This document shows, piece after piece, positions 14,205-20,361 of a stretch of DNA of 20,361 nt. A program made the translations under genes and the position numbers. The notes under the pieces were generated by a model. It ran no database searches. It worked only from the letters and a program-made list of their open reading frames with translations, and was not told the DNA's origin. Where the stretch lies: contig NZ_SPQM01000088.1 of NCBI RefSeq assembly GCF_004570345.1, positions 1 through 20,361 on the forward strand. The letters are read 5' to 3'. Position 1 is the first letter of the stretch. Each line of letters starts with the position of its first letter. The DNA comes from Blastococcus sp. CT_GayMR20 (lineage in GTDB: Bacteria > Actinomycetota > Actinomycetes > Mycobacteriales > Geodermatophilaceae).

Positions 14205-15914
14205 GGCGACCGAGCGGTCTCGTAGGTCGAGGACGCGGGCCTCCCACGGGCGCAGGGTGGGACCGGGGTCGGGGAGGTTGCCGAGCACCAGCGGAGCGCC
14301 GACGGCCTGGGGGAGCAGGTCGCTCAGGTCGCAGGATCGCCGGCTCACGTTGCAGACGACCAGCAGGGTCTCGCCGTCCAGGCTGCGGGTGAAGGCGTAG
14401 ACGTCGTCGTGGTCGGGCAGCAGCATCGCGAAGTCGCCGAGGGCGACCACCGGGTTCTCGTGCCGCAGCGCGATCAGCCGCCGGTAGTGGGCGAGCACCG
14501 ACGACGGGTCGTCGCGCTGCGCGGCCGCGTTCCACTCGACGTGGTCGGGGTTCACCGGCAGCCACGGCGTCCCGGTGGTGAAGCCCGCGGACGGCGAGGC
14601 GTCCCACTGCACCGGGGTGCGGGCGTTGTCCCGGCTCATCCGACGCATGGCGGCGAGCACGGCTGCCGGGTCCTCGCCCACGACCATCGCCGCCCCGAAG
14701 TGGTTGACCGACTCGACGTCCCGGAAGTCGTCCACGGAGGCGAACGGGAAGTTCGCCATCCCGATCTCCTGGCCCTGGTAGACGTACGGCGTCCCGCGGT
14801 GCAGGTGCAGCAGGGTCGCCAGGCAGGTCGCCGAGTCGCGGCGGAACTCCGGGCTGTCGTCGCCGAAGCGGGAGACCGCCCGGGGCTGGTCGTGGTTGTC
14901 CCAGTAGAGGGAGTTCCAGCCGACGTCGGCGAGGCCGGTCTGCCACCGGCCGAACGACGCCTTGAGGTCGCGCATCCGCAGCGGCACCGGCCGCCACTTG
15001 CTGCCCTGGTGGTCCAGGCCCACGTGCTCGAACTGGAAGACCATGTCCACCTCGGCGCGCACCGGGTCGGTGAACAGCCGCGCTTGCTCGATCGTGACCC
15101 CGGGCATCTCGCCGACGGTCAGGAACGTGCCGTCCCGCCCGGCGAAGACCTCCCGGTGCATCTCCTGGAGGAACTCGTGGATCCGCGGCCCGCACAGGTA
15201 GGACGCCGACCCGTCGCCCAGCGACGACCCCGGGAGCGGTGGCCCGTCGTGCAGGTGACCGTCCTCGGCGACGTCCTTGGAGATCATGTTGATCACGTCC
15301 ATGCGGAAGCCGTCGACCCCGCGGTCGAGCCACCACCGCATCATCGCGTAGACGGCCTCGCGCACCTCGGGGTTCTCCCAGTTCAGGTCGGGCTGCCTGC
15401 GGTCGAACAGGTGCAGGTAGTACTCGCCGGTGGCCGCGTCGTACTCCCAGACAGGGCCGGAGAAGAACGACTGCCAGTTCGTCGGCTCGGCCCCGGGGTC
15501 CCCGCCCGCGAAGCCGCCCCGCGGCGGCCGCCACCAGTACCAGTCGCGCTTGGGCGAGGTCCGGGACGCTCTGCTCTCCTCGAACCACGGGTGCTCGTCG
15601 CTGGTGTGGTTGACCACCAGGTCCATGACCAGCCGCATCCCGCGGGCGTGCAGCGCCGCGATCAGCTCGTCGAGCTGCTCCAGCGTGCCGAACAGCGGAT
15701 CGATGCCCTGGTAGTCGCTGATGTCGTAGCCGTTGTCGGCCTGCGGCGACGGGTACACCGGCGACAGCCACAGGACGTCGACGCCGAGGTCGGTGAGGTG
15801 GTCGAGGCGCTGGAGGACGCCGCCGAGGTCACCGATGCCGTCGCCGTCGGAGTCCTGGAACGAGCGCGGGTAGACCTGGTAGGCCACGGCGCTCGCCCAC
15901 CAGGGCGCCTCCAT
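14202..15914 (-). CDS. GH13 alpha-glucosidase, probably oligo-1,6-glucosidase
   Basis: This 570-residue cytoplasmic enzyme hydrolyses short alpha-glucosides. The (beta/alpha)8 barrel motifs are clear: the Ca-binding-type loop DSDGDGIGDL (21-30), region I DLVVNHTSDEHPW, region II GFRMDVINM with nucleophile Asp206, region III LTVGEMPG with acid/base Glu269 and region IV NHDQPR with Asp342. The residue after the nucleophile is Val207; in this group Val marks alpha-1,6 (isomaltose-type) cleavage and Thr marks alpha-1,4. The protein ends with a small beta domain (YAFTRSLDGETLLVVCNVSR). Its ATG shares one base with the VOC gene's TGA (TGATG), so the two are translationally coupled. The MFS gene follows after ten bases. 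Confidence 0.95.
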   Translation of the reverse strand: MEAPWWASAVAYQVYPRSFQDSDGDGIGDLGGVLQRLDHLTDLGVDVLWLSPVYPSPQADNGYDISDYQGIDPLFGTLEQLDELIAALHARGMRLVMDLVVNHTSDEHPWFEESRASRTSPKRDWYWWRPPRGGFAGGDPGAEPTNWQSFFSGPVWEYDAATGEYYLHLFDRRQPDLNWENPEVREAVYAMMRWWLDRGVDGFRMDVINMISKDVAEDGHLHDGPPLPGSSLGDGSASYLCGPRIHEFLQEMHREVFAGRDGTFLTVGEMPGVTIEQARLFTDPVRAEVDMVFQFEHVGLDHQGSKWRPVPLRMRDLKASFGRWQTGLADVGWNSLYWDNHDQPRAVSRFGDDSPEFRRDSATCLATLLHLHRGTPYVYQGQEIGMANFPFASVDDFRDVESVNHFGAAMVVGEDPAAVLAAMRRMSRDNARTPVQWDASPSAGFTTGTPWLPVNPDHVEWNAAAQRDDPSSVLAHYRRLIALRHENPVVALGDFAMLLPDHDDVYAFTRSLDGETLLVVCNVSRRSCDLSDLLPQAVGAPLVLGNLPDPGPTLRPWEARVLDLRDRSVA

Positions 15915-16300
15915 CAGGACGGGAACGTGTGGTGCACGGCCTCGACGTTGTTGCCGTCGGGATCGCGGACGAAGACCGCGTAGTAGCCCGGGTGGTACTC
16001 CGGCCAGATCCTCGGCTCGTGCAGGACCTCCGCGCCGGTGGCCCGCGCCTCGGTGAACGCCGCGTCCACGGCCTCCCGGGTCGGCGCCTGGATCGCCAGG
16101 TGCACCGGCCGTACGCCGGTGTCGACGGCGGAGCCGAGCCACAGCCGGGGGAAGCTGTCGGCGCCGCACAGCCCCACGACGGCGCCGCCCGGGCTCTCGT
16201 GCCGCATCAGTTCGCGGACCCCGCACGCGGCGAAGACCCGCGTGTAGAAGCCGGCCGAGGCATCGACGTCGTCGCACTGCAGTGACAGGTGGTCGAGCAT
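15914..16300 (-). CDS. VOC (glyoxalase/bleomycin-resistance fold) family protein
   Basis: This 128-residue protein is made of paired beta-alpha-beta-beta-beta modules. It opens with MLDHLSLQCDDVDASAGFYTRVF and closes with YYAVFVRDPDGNNVEAVHH, the standard ends of the VOC fold. Likely metal ligands are His4, His67 (RPVHLAI) and Glu120 (NNVEAV). Substrates of this superfamily vary widely and cannot be named from sequence. It overlaps the glucosidase gene by one base and is its upstream partner. The ATG at 16300 has TACGGT six bases upstream and no ribosome site, so a leaderless transcript is likely. Confidence 0.9.
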   Translation of the reverse strand: MLDHLSLQCDDVDASAGFYTRVFAACGVRELMRHESPGGAVVGLCGADSFPRLWLGSAVDTGVRPVHLAIQAPTREAVDAAFTEARATGAEVLHEPRIWPEYHPGYYAVFVRDPDGNNVEAVHHTFPS

Positions 16301-16312
16301 GTCGCGACCGTA
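16301..16312 (-). promoter_or_regulatory. Leaderless-type -10 of the VOC-glucosidase operon
   Basis: On the minus strand TACGGT (16312-16307) is followed by six bases and then ATG. It matches TAnnnT at the distance expected for transcription starting at the start codon. No clear -35 is seen. Confidence 0.4.
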
Positions 16313-16408
16313 GCGACGGGGTGCGACCGGCGCCGGTCGGACTCGTCTGCGCACCGGTGCTTGGATGGGCCCGGCGTCCGGGAGAGCCCCGGCGCAGGAG
16401 GGAGAACC

Positions 16409-16786
16409 GTGGCCGAGCTGAGCCGACCGGACGTCGAGCCCCCGACGGGGCCCGCCCCGGACGACCTCGTGATCGAGGACCTCGTCGTCGGCGACGGACC
16501 CGAGGCGACCGCGGGGAGCCTGGTCAGCGCCCACTACGTGGGGGTCACCCACGACGGCGGCGAGCAGTTCGACGCGTCCTGGGACCGCGGCGACCCGCTG
16601 GAGTTCCGCCTCGGTGTGGGCATGGTCATCCAGGGGTGGGACGAGGGCATCGCCGGCATGAAGGTCGGCGGCCGCCGCCGGCTGACGATCCCGTCGCGCA
16701 AGGCGTACGGCGACCGCGGAGCCGGCGGCGTCATCAAGCCCGGGGCGACGCTGGTCTTCGTGGTGGACCTCGTCGGCGTCCGGTGA
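16409..16786 (+). CDS. FKBP-type peptidyl-prolyl cis-trans isomerase
   Basis: This 125-residue, single-domain protein catalyses prolyl isomerisation during folding. After a short Pro-rich N-terminus (PDVEPPTGPAPDDL) the FKBP fold contains VSAHYVGVTHDGGEQFDASWDRG, then FRLGVGMVIQGWDEGIAGMKVGGRRRLTIPSRKAYGDRGAGGVIKPGATLVFVVDLVGV. The binding-pocket residues (Tyr, Phe and Asp of YVG...FDASW, the VIQGW core, AYGD and the final LVFVVDLV strand) are all present. No signal peptide is visible, so it is cytoplasmic. GTG at 16409 is chosen because GGAGGGAG lies just upstream; longer frames overlap the divergent VOC promoter. The next gene, a DsbA-like protein, follows after 46 nt, but the two need not be an operon. 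Confidence 0.95.
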   Translation: MAELSRPDVEPPTGPAPDDLVIEDLVVGDGPEATAGSLVSAHYVGVTHDGGEQFDASWDRGDPLEFRLGVGMVIQGWDEGIAGMKVGGRRRLTIPSRKAYGDRGAGGVIKPGATLVFVVDLVGVR

Positions 16787-16832
16787 CCGGTCCGCCCGGA
16801 ATGGTTGAGCGGGCAAGCAAGTTGACACGGGC

Positions 16833-17525
16833 ATGCGCGTAGAGGTCTGGTCCGACGTCGTCTGTCCGTGGTGCTACATCGGCAAGCGCCGGCTGGAGGC
16901 CGCCCTGGAGCGGTTCCCGCACCGCGACCAGGTCGAGGTCGTCTGGCGGTCCTTCCAGCTCGACCCCTCCGTGCCCGAGGGCGAGACCCACGCGACCCTG
17001 CCGGCGCTCGCCGCGAAGTACGGCACCAGCGTCGAGGCGATGCGCGCGAACATGGCGCGGGTCGAGGAGGTCGCCGCCCGTGCGGGCCTGGAGTACCACC
17101 TGGCCGACGGTGTCAGCGGCAACACGCTGCTCGCCCACCAGGCCCTCCACCTGGCCGCCGAGCGCGACAGGGGCGGCGAGCTCAAGGAGCGTCTGCTGCA
17201 CGCCCACTTCGAGGAGGGGCGCTCCGTCTTCGACGTCGACTCGCTCGCCGAGCTGGCCGCCGAGGTGGGTCTCGACCAGGCCGAGGTCCGCGACGCACTG
17301 GCCGACCGGCGCTACCTGGCCGCCGTCCACGCCGACGCCGCCACCGCGCAGGCCCTGGGCGCCACCGGCGTCCCGTTCTTCGTCGTCGACCGCAAGTACG
17401 GCGCCGCCGGTGCCCAGCCGGCCGAGCTGCTGCTGAACATCCTCGAGCGCGCGTGGTCCGATGCCCACCCGCTCGTCACGGTGCCGGCCGCCGACGGCTG
17501 CGACGACGACAGCTGCAACGTCTAG
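16833..17525 (+). CDS. DsbA-family oxidoreductase, FrnE-like
   Basis: This 230-residue, thioredoxin-fold protein catalyses disulfide exchange or isomerisation. The active site is CPWC (11-14) in VEVWSDVVCPWCYIGKRRLE, the classic FrnE/polyketide-associated DsbA start. The inserted helical domain follows (NTLLAHQALHLAAERDRGGELKERLLHAHFEEGRSVFDVDSLAELA) and then the cis-Pro strand GVPFFVVDRKYGAAGAQP. The C-terminus carries an extra Cys-x4-Cys pair, CDDDSC (223-228), as described for the FrnE protein of Deinococcus. There is no signal peptide, so it is probably cytoplasmic. Upstream, GTTGAGCGGGCA (16804) and GTTGACACGGGCA (16821) form an imperfect direct repeat next to the start. The gene is convergent with the flavoprotein gene, 12 bases away. 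Confidence 0.93.
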   Translation: MRVEVWSDVVCPWCYIGKRRLEAALERFPHRDQVEVVWRSFQLDPSVPEGETHATLPALAAKYGTSVEAMRANMARVEEVAARAGLEYHLADGVSGNTLLAHQALHLAAERDRGGELKERLLHAHFEEGRSVFDVDSLAELAAEVGLDQAEVRDALADRRYLAAVHADAATAQALGATGVPFFVVDRKYGAAGAQPAELLLNILERAWSDAHPLVTVPAADGCDDDSCNV

Positions 17526-17537
17526 GGAAGGACCCGC

Positions 17538-18500
17538 TCACGTGAGCAGGCGAGACGCGGCCCGCAGCGCCTTCTCGGCCCCGGCGTCCAGCTCCCGGAC
17601 GACGTCGGTCGCCGACCGCTCCGTCGTCACCAGGCCCACGGCCTCGCCGGCGTAGAGCGGTGCCGTCGCCGGATCGCCGGTGCGCCGTCCCTCGACCACG
17701 AGCCGCCGCGCGTCGTCGTCCTCCACCAGTTCGTCCTCCCGGCCGTGCCACACACGGGAGAACTCGTTGACCAGCGCCCGGCCCGGCCACCGCTCGGGCC
17801 AGGCGATGCCCTCGGCGACGTCGAAGGCGCGGGTCAGCACCGTCTCGTCCCCGGTCGCCTCGCGCACCCGCTCGCGGGCGGCGGCGGAGTTGAGTCCCTC
17901 GGTGCAGGACAGGAACGCCGTCCCCACCCACACGCCGGCCGCACCGGCCACGAGCGCGCCTGCCATGGCGGCACCCGTGGCGATGCCGCCGGCGGCCACG
18001 ACCGGCCGGTCGGTGAGGGCCAGGACCTCCTGCAGGAGCGGTAGCAGCGTGCGCTGCCCGGTGTGCCCGCCGGCCTCAGTGCCCTGGGCGACGAGCACGT
18101 CGACGCCCGCCTCCAGCGCGCGGTGGGCGTCGGCGAGCGTGTTGACCTGCGACGCGACCGCGATCCCCGCGTCGTGCAGCGGACCGACGTAGGGTGCGGG
18201 ATCGCCGAAGGACATCGACACCAGGCTCGGCTGCGCGGCGATCGTCACCTCGAGCAGATCGGGCCGGTCGTCGAGGGCCCAGATCATCAGCCCGACCCCG
18301 AACGGGACCTCCGAGGCCGCCGGTACGGCGCACTGGTCGGTCACGAACCCGGCGCTGTGCCGACCGCTGACGCCGATCATCCCGAGTCCCCCGCCGAGGG
18401 AGACCGCGCGGGCGAGTTCGCCGCCGGACACACCGGCCATCGGTGCACCGATGACCGGCGTCGTCAGGTCGAACCAGCGGGTCAGCGGAGTCTTGATCAC
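17538..18500 (-). CDS. Nitronate monooxygenase family flavoprotein
   Basis: This 320-residue TIM-barrel protein binds FMN. Family features are VIGAPMAGVSGGELARAVSLGGGLGMIG near the N-terminus, VAQGTEAGGHTG with the active-site-type His, PVVAAGGIATGAAMAGALVAGAAGVWVGTAFLSCTEG with the phosphate-binding Gly loops, and a C-terminal lid (YAGEAVGLVT). Members oxidise nitronates or nitroalkanes; many are annotated only by similarity to FabK or NMO, so the physiological substrate is uncertain. The start is the GTG at 18500 (VIKTPLTRWFDLTTPVIGAPM), with a weak ribosome site. It is convergent with the FrnE-like gene and follows the small acidic-protein gene by 36 nt on the same strand. Confidence 0.93.
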   Translation of the reverse strand: MIKTPLTRWFDLTTPVIGAPMAGVSGGELARAVSLGGGLGMIGVSGRHSAGFVTDQCAVPAASEVPFGVGLMIWALDDRPDLLEVTIAAQPSLVSMSFGDPAPYVGPLHDAGIAVASQVNTLADAHRALEAGVDVLVAQGTEAGGHTGQRTLLPLLQEVLALTDRPVVAAGGIATGAAMAGALVAGAAGVWVGTAFLSCTEGLNSAAARERVREATGDETVLTRAFDVAEGIAWPERWPGRALVNEFSRVWHGREDELVEDDDARRLVVEGRRTGDPATAPLYAGEAVGLVTTERSATDVVRELDAGAEKALRAASRLLT

Positions 18501-18536
18501 GCAGCCATGGTGCCGCAGCCGAGCGACTCCGGCGGT

Positions 18537-18740
18537 TCAGCGAACTGCGCCACCGGTGACGTCGCCCCCGCCGGCCTCGTCGGCCTCGGTCGCACTGGTC
18601 GCCAGTTCGTCCTCGCCGGTCGACTCGGGGTCGTCGGCGCCGGAAGCGAGGTCGGCGCCCTCGCCCGAGGCCCCTGGGTCGGCCTGCAGGGTGCGCGGGT
18701 CGTTGAGCGGGTCGGGCACGTCGGGATCGGTGACGGTCAT
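18537..18740 (-). CDS. Small acidic hypothetical protein
   Basis: This protein has 67 residues: MTVTDPDVPDPLNDPRTLQ, then a run rich in Asp, Glu, Gly, Ala, Ser and Thr, without Cys, membrane segments or any family motif I know. It is strongly acidic and probably disordered. GGAGGA lies 4-5 nt upstream of the ATG, one of the best ribosome sites in the window, which is the main argument that it is real. It is divergent from the ArsR-type regulator, whose operator-like palindrome lies in the shared 72-nt gap. It may be co-transcribed with the flavoprotein gene downstream. Confidence 0.6.
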   Translation of the reverse strand: MTVTDPDVPDPLNDPRTLQADPGASGEGADLASGADDPESTGEDELATSATEADEAGGGDVTGGAVR

Positions 18741-18783
18741 GCTCCTCCGCTTGCCCCGGCGCGCACGGGCCGAACCCTGGCGC

Positions 18784-18807
18784 ATGCGTAACGCATGTGT
18801 TACGCAT
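18784..18807. promoter_or_regulatory. 24-bp inverted repeat, probable operator of the ArsR-type regulator
   Basis: ATGCGTAAC - six bases - GTTACGCAT: two perfect 9-bp arms. It ends five bases before the probable GTG start of the regulator and lies in the divergent gap with the small acidic-protein gene. Size and symmetry fit a dimeric winged-helix repressor, so autoregulation is the simplest reading. Confidence 0.65.
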
Positions 18808-18812
18808 TGCGT

Positions 18813-19142
18813 GTGGAGGCGCTGGCGGCACTGGCCGATCCGACCCGACGCGAGCTGCTGGCCCTGCTGGCCGGCGGCGAGCGCGCGGCAGGCGACCTCG
18901 CCGACCGCTTTCCGGTGAGCCGCCCGGCCATCAGCCGGCACCTCCGGGTCCTGCGGGAGGCCGGTCTGGTGCGCTCTCGGACCGACGGACGGCGGCGGCT
19001 CTACGCGCTCGACCCGCGTCCCCTGCGGGAGCTCGACGACTGGCTGGAGCCCTACCGCGACCTGTGGGCCCAGCGGCTGGACGCACTGGACACCGAGATC
19101 GCCCGCGGCCGGCGGGCACGGACGAGCGGAGCAGGCGCATGA
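18813..19142 (+). CDS. ArsR/SmtB-family winged-helix transcriptional regulator
   Basis: This 109-residue protein has the family start VEALAALADPTRRELLALLAGGERAAGDLA, recognition helix region FPVSRPAISRHLRVLREAGLV (about 33-53), and beta-wing RSRTDGRRRLYALD. It then has a C-terminal helix with WLEPYRDLWAQRLDALD. No cysteines are present, so it does not sense thiophilic metals in the usual way. This subgroup typically sits beside an SRPBCC/AHSA1 gene, as here. I place the start at GTG 18813, because ATG 18795 would fall inside the 9-bp-arm palindrome and add residues absent from the family; TTG 18807 is another option. The stop overlaps the next gene's ATG as ATGA. Autorepression via the palindrome is likely. 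Confidence 0.9.
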   Translation: MEALAALADPTRRELLALLAGGERAAGDLADRFPVSRPAISRHLRVLREAGLVRSRTDGRRRLYALDPRPLRELDDWLEPYRDLWAQRLDALDTEIARGRRARTSGAGA

Positions 19143-19654
19143 CCGAGCACCTCGGCACCCGGCGGGGCACCGTGACCAGGGAGGACGACGGGCGGCAGCG
19201 CCTGGAGTTCCGGCGGTCCTGGCCGGATCCGATCGAGGACGTGTGGTCGGCGCTCACCGAACCCCACCGCCTCGCTCGCTGGATCGGGAGGTACGAGGGG
19301 GAGCGCCGGGCGGGGGGCACGGGCACCTTCGTCATGACGCAGGAGGAGGGCGAGCACGCCGGCGATCCCACGACCATCCTGGAGTGCGATCCGCCGCGGC
19401 GGCTGGTGGTCGAGTGGGTGCAGCAGGAGACCGAGAACTGGCGGGTGGCCCTCGACCTGTGGAGCGAGGACGGCCGGACCTGGCTCAGCTTCGTGCAGGT
19501 CTTCCCGGCCGAGGCCGACGTCGCGGACATGGCGATGGGCTGGCACTGGTACCTGGACAAGCTCGACTCGGTACTCGGCGGACGCCCCGCCCCGGCGGAG
19601 TGGGACGCGTTCGTCGCCGAGGTGGGCCCGGGCTACGGCCGGTCACCGTCCTGA
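19139..19654 (+). CDS. SRPBCC (AHSA1/START-like) domain protein
   Basis: This 171-residue protein has a helix-grip fold that forms a cavity for hydrophobic ligands. Typical landmarks are LEFRRSWPDPIEDVWSALTEPHRLARWIG (about 22-50), GTFVMT, LECDPPRRLVVEWVQ (82-96), WLSFVQVFPAEAD and the long C-terminal helix MAMGWHWYLDKLDSVLGG. The ligand or reaction is unknown; many such proteins have no known enzymatic activity. Its ATG overlaps the ArsR-type stop (ATGA), so both proteins are made together. That suggests the regulator and the SRPBCC protein respond to the same, unidentified signal. It is convergent with a small membrane-protein gene; the two stop codons are two bases apart. Confidence 0.92.
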   Translation: MTEHLGTRRGTVTREDDGRQRLEFRRSWPDPIEDVWSALTEPHRLARWIGRYEGERRAGGTGTFVMTQEEGEHAGDPTTILECDPPRRLVVEWVQQETENWRVALDLWSEDGRTWLSFVQVFPAEADVADMAMGWHWYLDKLDSVLGGRPAPAEWDAFVAEVGPGYGRSPS

Positions 19655-19656
19655 GG

Positions 19657-20061
19657 TCAGGGCCGCGCCAGCACCGCCATCGCGACCGAACCGGCCAGCC
19701 CGACCACCACGATCGGGGTCTCCAGCGGGTCGAAGCCCGACGGCGTCAGCAACTTCCGGTTGAAGCGCTCGACCAGGTAGCCACCGATCATCGTCGTCCC
19801 GAGGAGCCGGAGCATCGTGCGGGCTCGTTCGTCCGGCCCGGCGGCCAGCCGTACCAGGGCGTAGAGCTGCGAGCCCGTCATGTAGACGGGCGCGCTGTAC
19901 GACGCGCCGAACCAGAGCGAGTCGCGCGCCACGTGGTCCGGGCTGCCGTGCATGAACGGGACGTCGTAGGGACGGCGCCGGCGCAGGGCGACCACCTGAC
20001 CGACCAGACCGGCAGCCAACTGGACGGCGGAGACGGCGACCAGCGCCCGGCGATTCGCCAT
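19657..20061 (-). CDS. Small membrane protein of unknown function
   Basis: This 134-residue protein has hydrophobic segments at about 6-25 (LVAVSAVQLAAGLVGQVVAL), around 50-70, around 84-97 and at 115-132 (PIVVVGLAGSVAMAVLA). Between the first two is a polar stretch PYDVPFMHGSPDHVARDSLWFG with two His residues, which could face the active side. No family was recognised. ATG at 20061 has TACGGT eight bases upstream and no ribosome site, so it may be leaderless. It follows the Old Yellow Enzyme-type gene by 43 nt on the same strand. Confidence 0.7.
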   Translation of the reverse strand: MANRRALVAVSAVQLAAGLVGQVVALRRRRPYDVPFMHGSPDHVARDSLWFGASYSAPVYMTGSQLYALVRLAAGPDERARTMLRLLGTTMIGGYLVERFNRKLLTPSGFDPLETPIVVVGLAGSVAMAVLARP

Positions 20062-20075
20062 AGCGCCGCACCGTA
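20062..20075 (-). promoter_or_regulatory. Possible leaderless -10 of the small membrane-protein gene
   Basis: On the minus strand TACGGT (20075-20070) is followed by eight bases and then ATG. It is the same hexamer as before the VOC gene, with slightly longer spacing. Confidence 0.3.
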
Positions 20076-20104
20076 GGACGCCCGACCCTCGTGTGGGCCC
20101 TTTC

Positions 20105-20361
20105 TCAGGCCGGCTGGTCGACCTGCACGGGGTCGGGGCCGGTCCACGGGCCCAGTCGGCCGAGCACCCGGTCCCGCGCCTGGATGCGCGCGCCGGCCTG
20201 TACCGGGTAGACCGCGTAGTCCTCGGTCAGGTCCCGCGCGGCGTGCACCGCGAAGTTGGGGTCGTCCTGGGCCTGGCGGCCCACGGCCACGAGGTCGGCG
20301 GCGCCGCCGGCGATGACAGCCTCCGCCTGTCGCGCGTCGACGATCATGCCCACCGCCATGG
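20105..20361 (-). CDS. Old Yellow Enzyme-family NADH:flavin oxidoreductase, C-terminal part (cut by window edge)
   Basis: Only the last 85 or so codons are visible. The segment AVGMIVDARQAEAVIAGGAADLVAVGRQAQDDPNFAVHAARDL is the highly conserved C-terminal FMN phosphate-binding region of OYE/YqjM-like enzymes ('vGmi.dp..Ae.il..g.aDlv.lGR..l.dPn...'). Members reduce activated C=C bonds with NAD(P)H. A Gln stands where many relatives have Leu (RQAQDDP instead of R.aLdDP). The catalytic residues and the start lie beyond the window. Confidence 0.9.
   Translation of the reverse strand, partial: MAVGMIVDARQAEAVIAGGAADLVAVGRQAQDDPNFAVHAARDLTEDYAVYPVQAGARIQARDRVLGRLGPWTGPDPVQVDQPA

Noticed and set aside
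12221..14392. A 723-codon plus-strand open frame running through the dehydrogenase and the MFS gene
   Set aside because: It is out of frame with the dehydrogenase and antisense to the MFS gene, and its composition is Arg/Gly/Asp-rich without motifs. The fusion appearance is only the absence of stop codons in GC-rich DNA.
14409..15983. Long plus-strand frame opposite the GH13 gene
   Set aside because: The minus strand encodes a complete glucosidase with all catalytic motifs; the plus-strand reading is His/Arg/Val-rich shadow sequence.
16804..16833. Imperfect direct repeat GTTGAGCGGGCA / GTTGACACGGGCA before the FrnE-like gene, considered as a heat-shock (HspR-type) operator
   Set aside because: HspR sites are inverted repeats; these are direct and imperfect, so no specific regulator can be assigned.
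18795..18812. ATG at 18795 as the start of the ArsR-type regulator
   Set aside because: It lies inside the 9-bp-arm palindrome, lacks a ribosome site and adds MCYALR, which precedes the conserved family start.
1..20361. tRNA or rRNA genes, CRISPR arrays, insertion sequences, phage or toxin-antitoxin modules
   Set aside because: I looked for cloverleaf-like blocks, regularly spaced repeats, transposase motifs and terminal inverted repeats and saw none that could be supported.

Overview
The window is about 20 kb of very GC-rich DNA with dense genes, many GTG starts, GTGA/ATGA gene overlaps and actinobacterial-type regulatory signals (TAnnnT -10 elements directly upstream of start codons, DtxR/IdeR-type iron boxes). 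This points to a high-GC Actinomycetota chromosome. A Geodermatophilaceae-like soil actinobacterium would fit, but that is a guess from gene style and not from a marker gene. I see no tRNA, rRNA, CRISPR array, insertion sequence or phage gene. Most of the window is core or housekeeping-type metabolism.

Layout: 1-131 (-) is the start of a probable 4'-phosphopantetheinyl transferase. 263-2817 (-) is a likely operon: small membrane protein, acyl-CoA thioesterase-like protein, MscS channel, and a single-pass Thr/Pro/Glu-rich surface protein coupled to the channel. 2997-3389 (-) is a shortened DUF4287/DUF5655-type protein, divergent from a STAS-domain protein (3472-3957, +) and an EamA exporter (4007-4972, +). 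A perfect 36-bp palindrome separates the exporter from the convergent iron locus.

5016-8995 (-) is a complete iron-siderophore ABC importer: two FecCD-type permeases and the ATPase joined by GTGA overlaps, then a substrate-binding lipoprotein with its own promoter. A DtxR/IdeR-like box precedes the first permease and another precedes the lipoprotein. Upstream on the same strand lie a Cys-type glutathione peroxidase and a DUF2237 protein. Divergent from these are acetoacetyl-CoA synthetase (10083-12053, +) and an acyl-CoA dehydrogenase (12165-13358, +).

The most striking feature is at about 13250-13258. There the acyl-CoA dehydrogenase and a convergent MFS transporter (13151-14191, -) both lose their C-termini and read into each other's antisense strand, which looks like a deletion scar or an assembly join. 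The MFS gene follows a VOC-family protein and a GH13 oligo-1,6-glucosidase on the minus strand (15914-16300 and 14202-15914; TGATG coupling between them).

16409-17525 (+) holds an FKBP-type prolyl isomerase and a FrnE-like DsbA-family protein, convergent with a nitronate monooxygenase-type flavoprotein (17538-18500, -). Then come a small acidic protein (-) and, divergently, an ArsR-SRPBCC pair (+) with a 24-bp operator-like inverted repeat at the regulator's start. The window ends with a small membrane protein (-) and the C-terminus of an Old Yellow Enzyme-type oxidoreductase (-).

I did not find a convincing new multi-gene system. The observations most worth following up are the double truncation, the shortened DUF5655 protein, the MscS/Thr-Pro-Glu tail pair, and the repeated leaderless-promoter arrangement.
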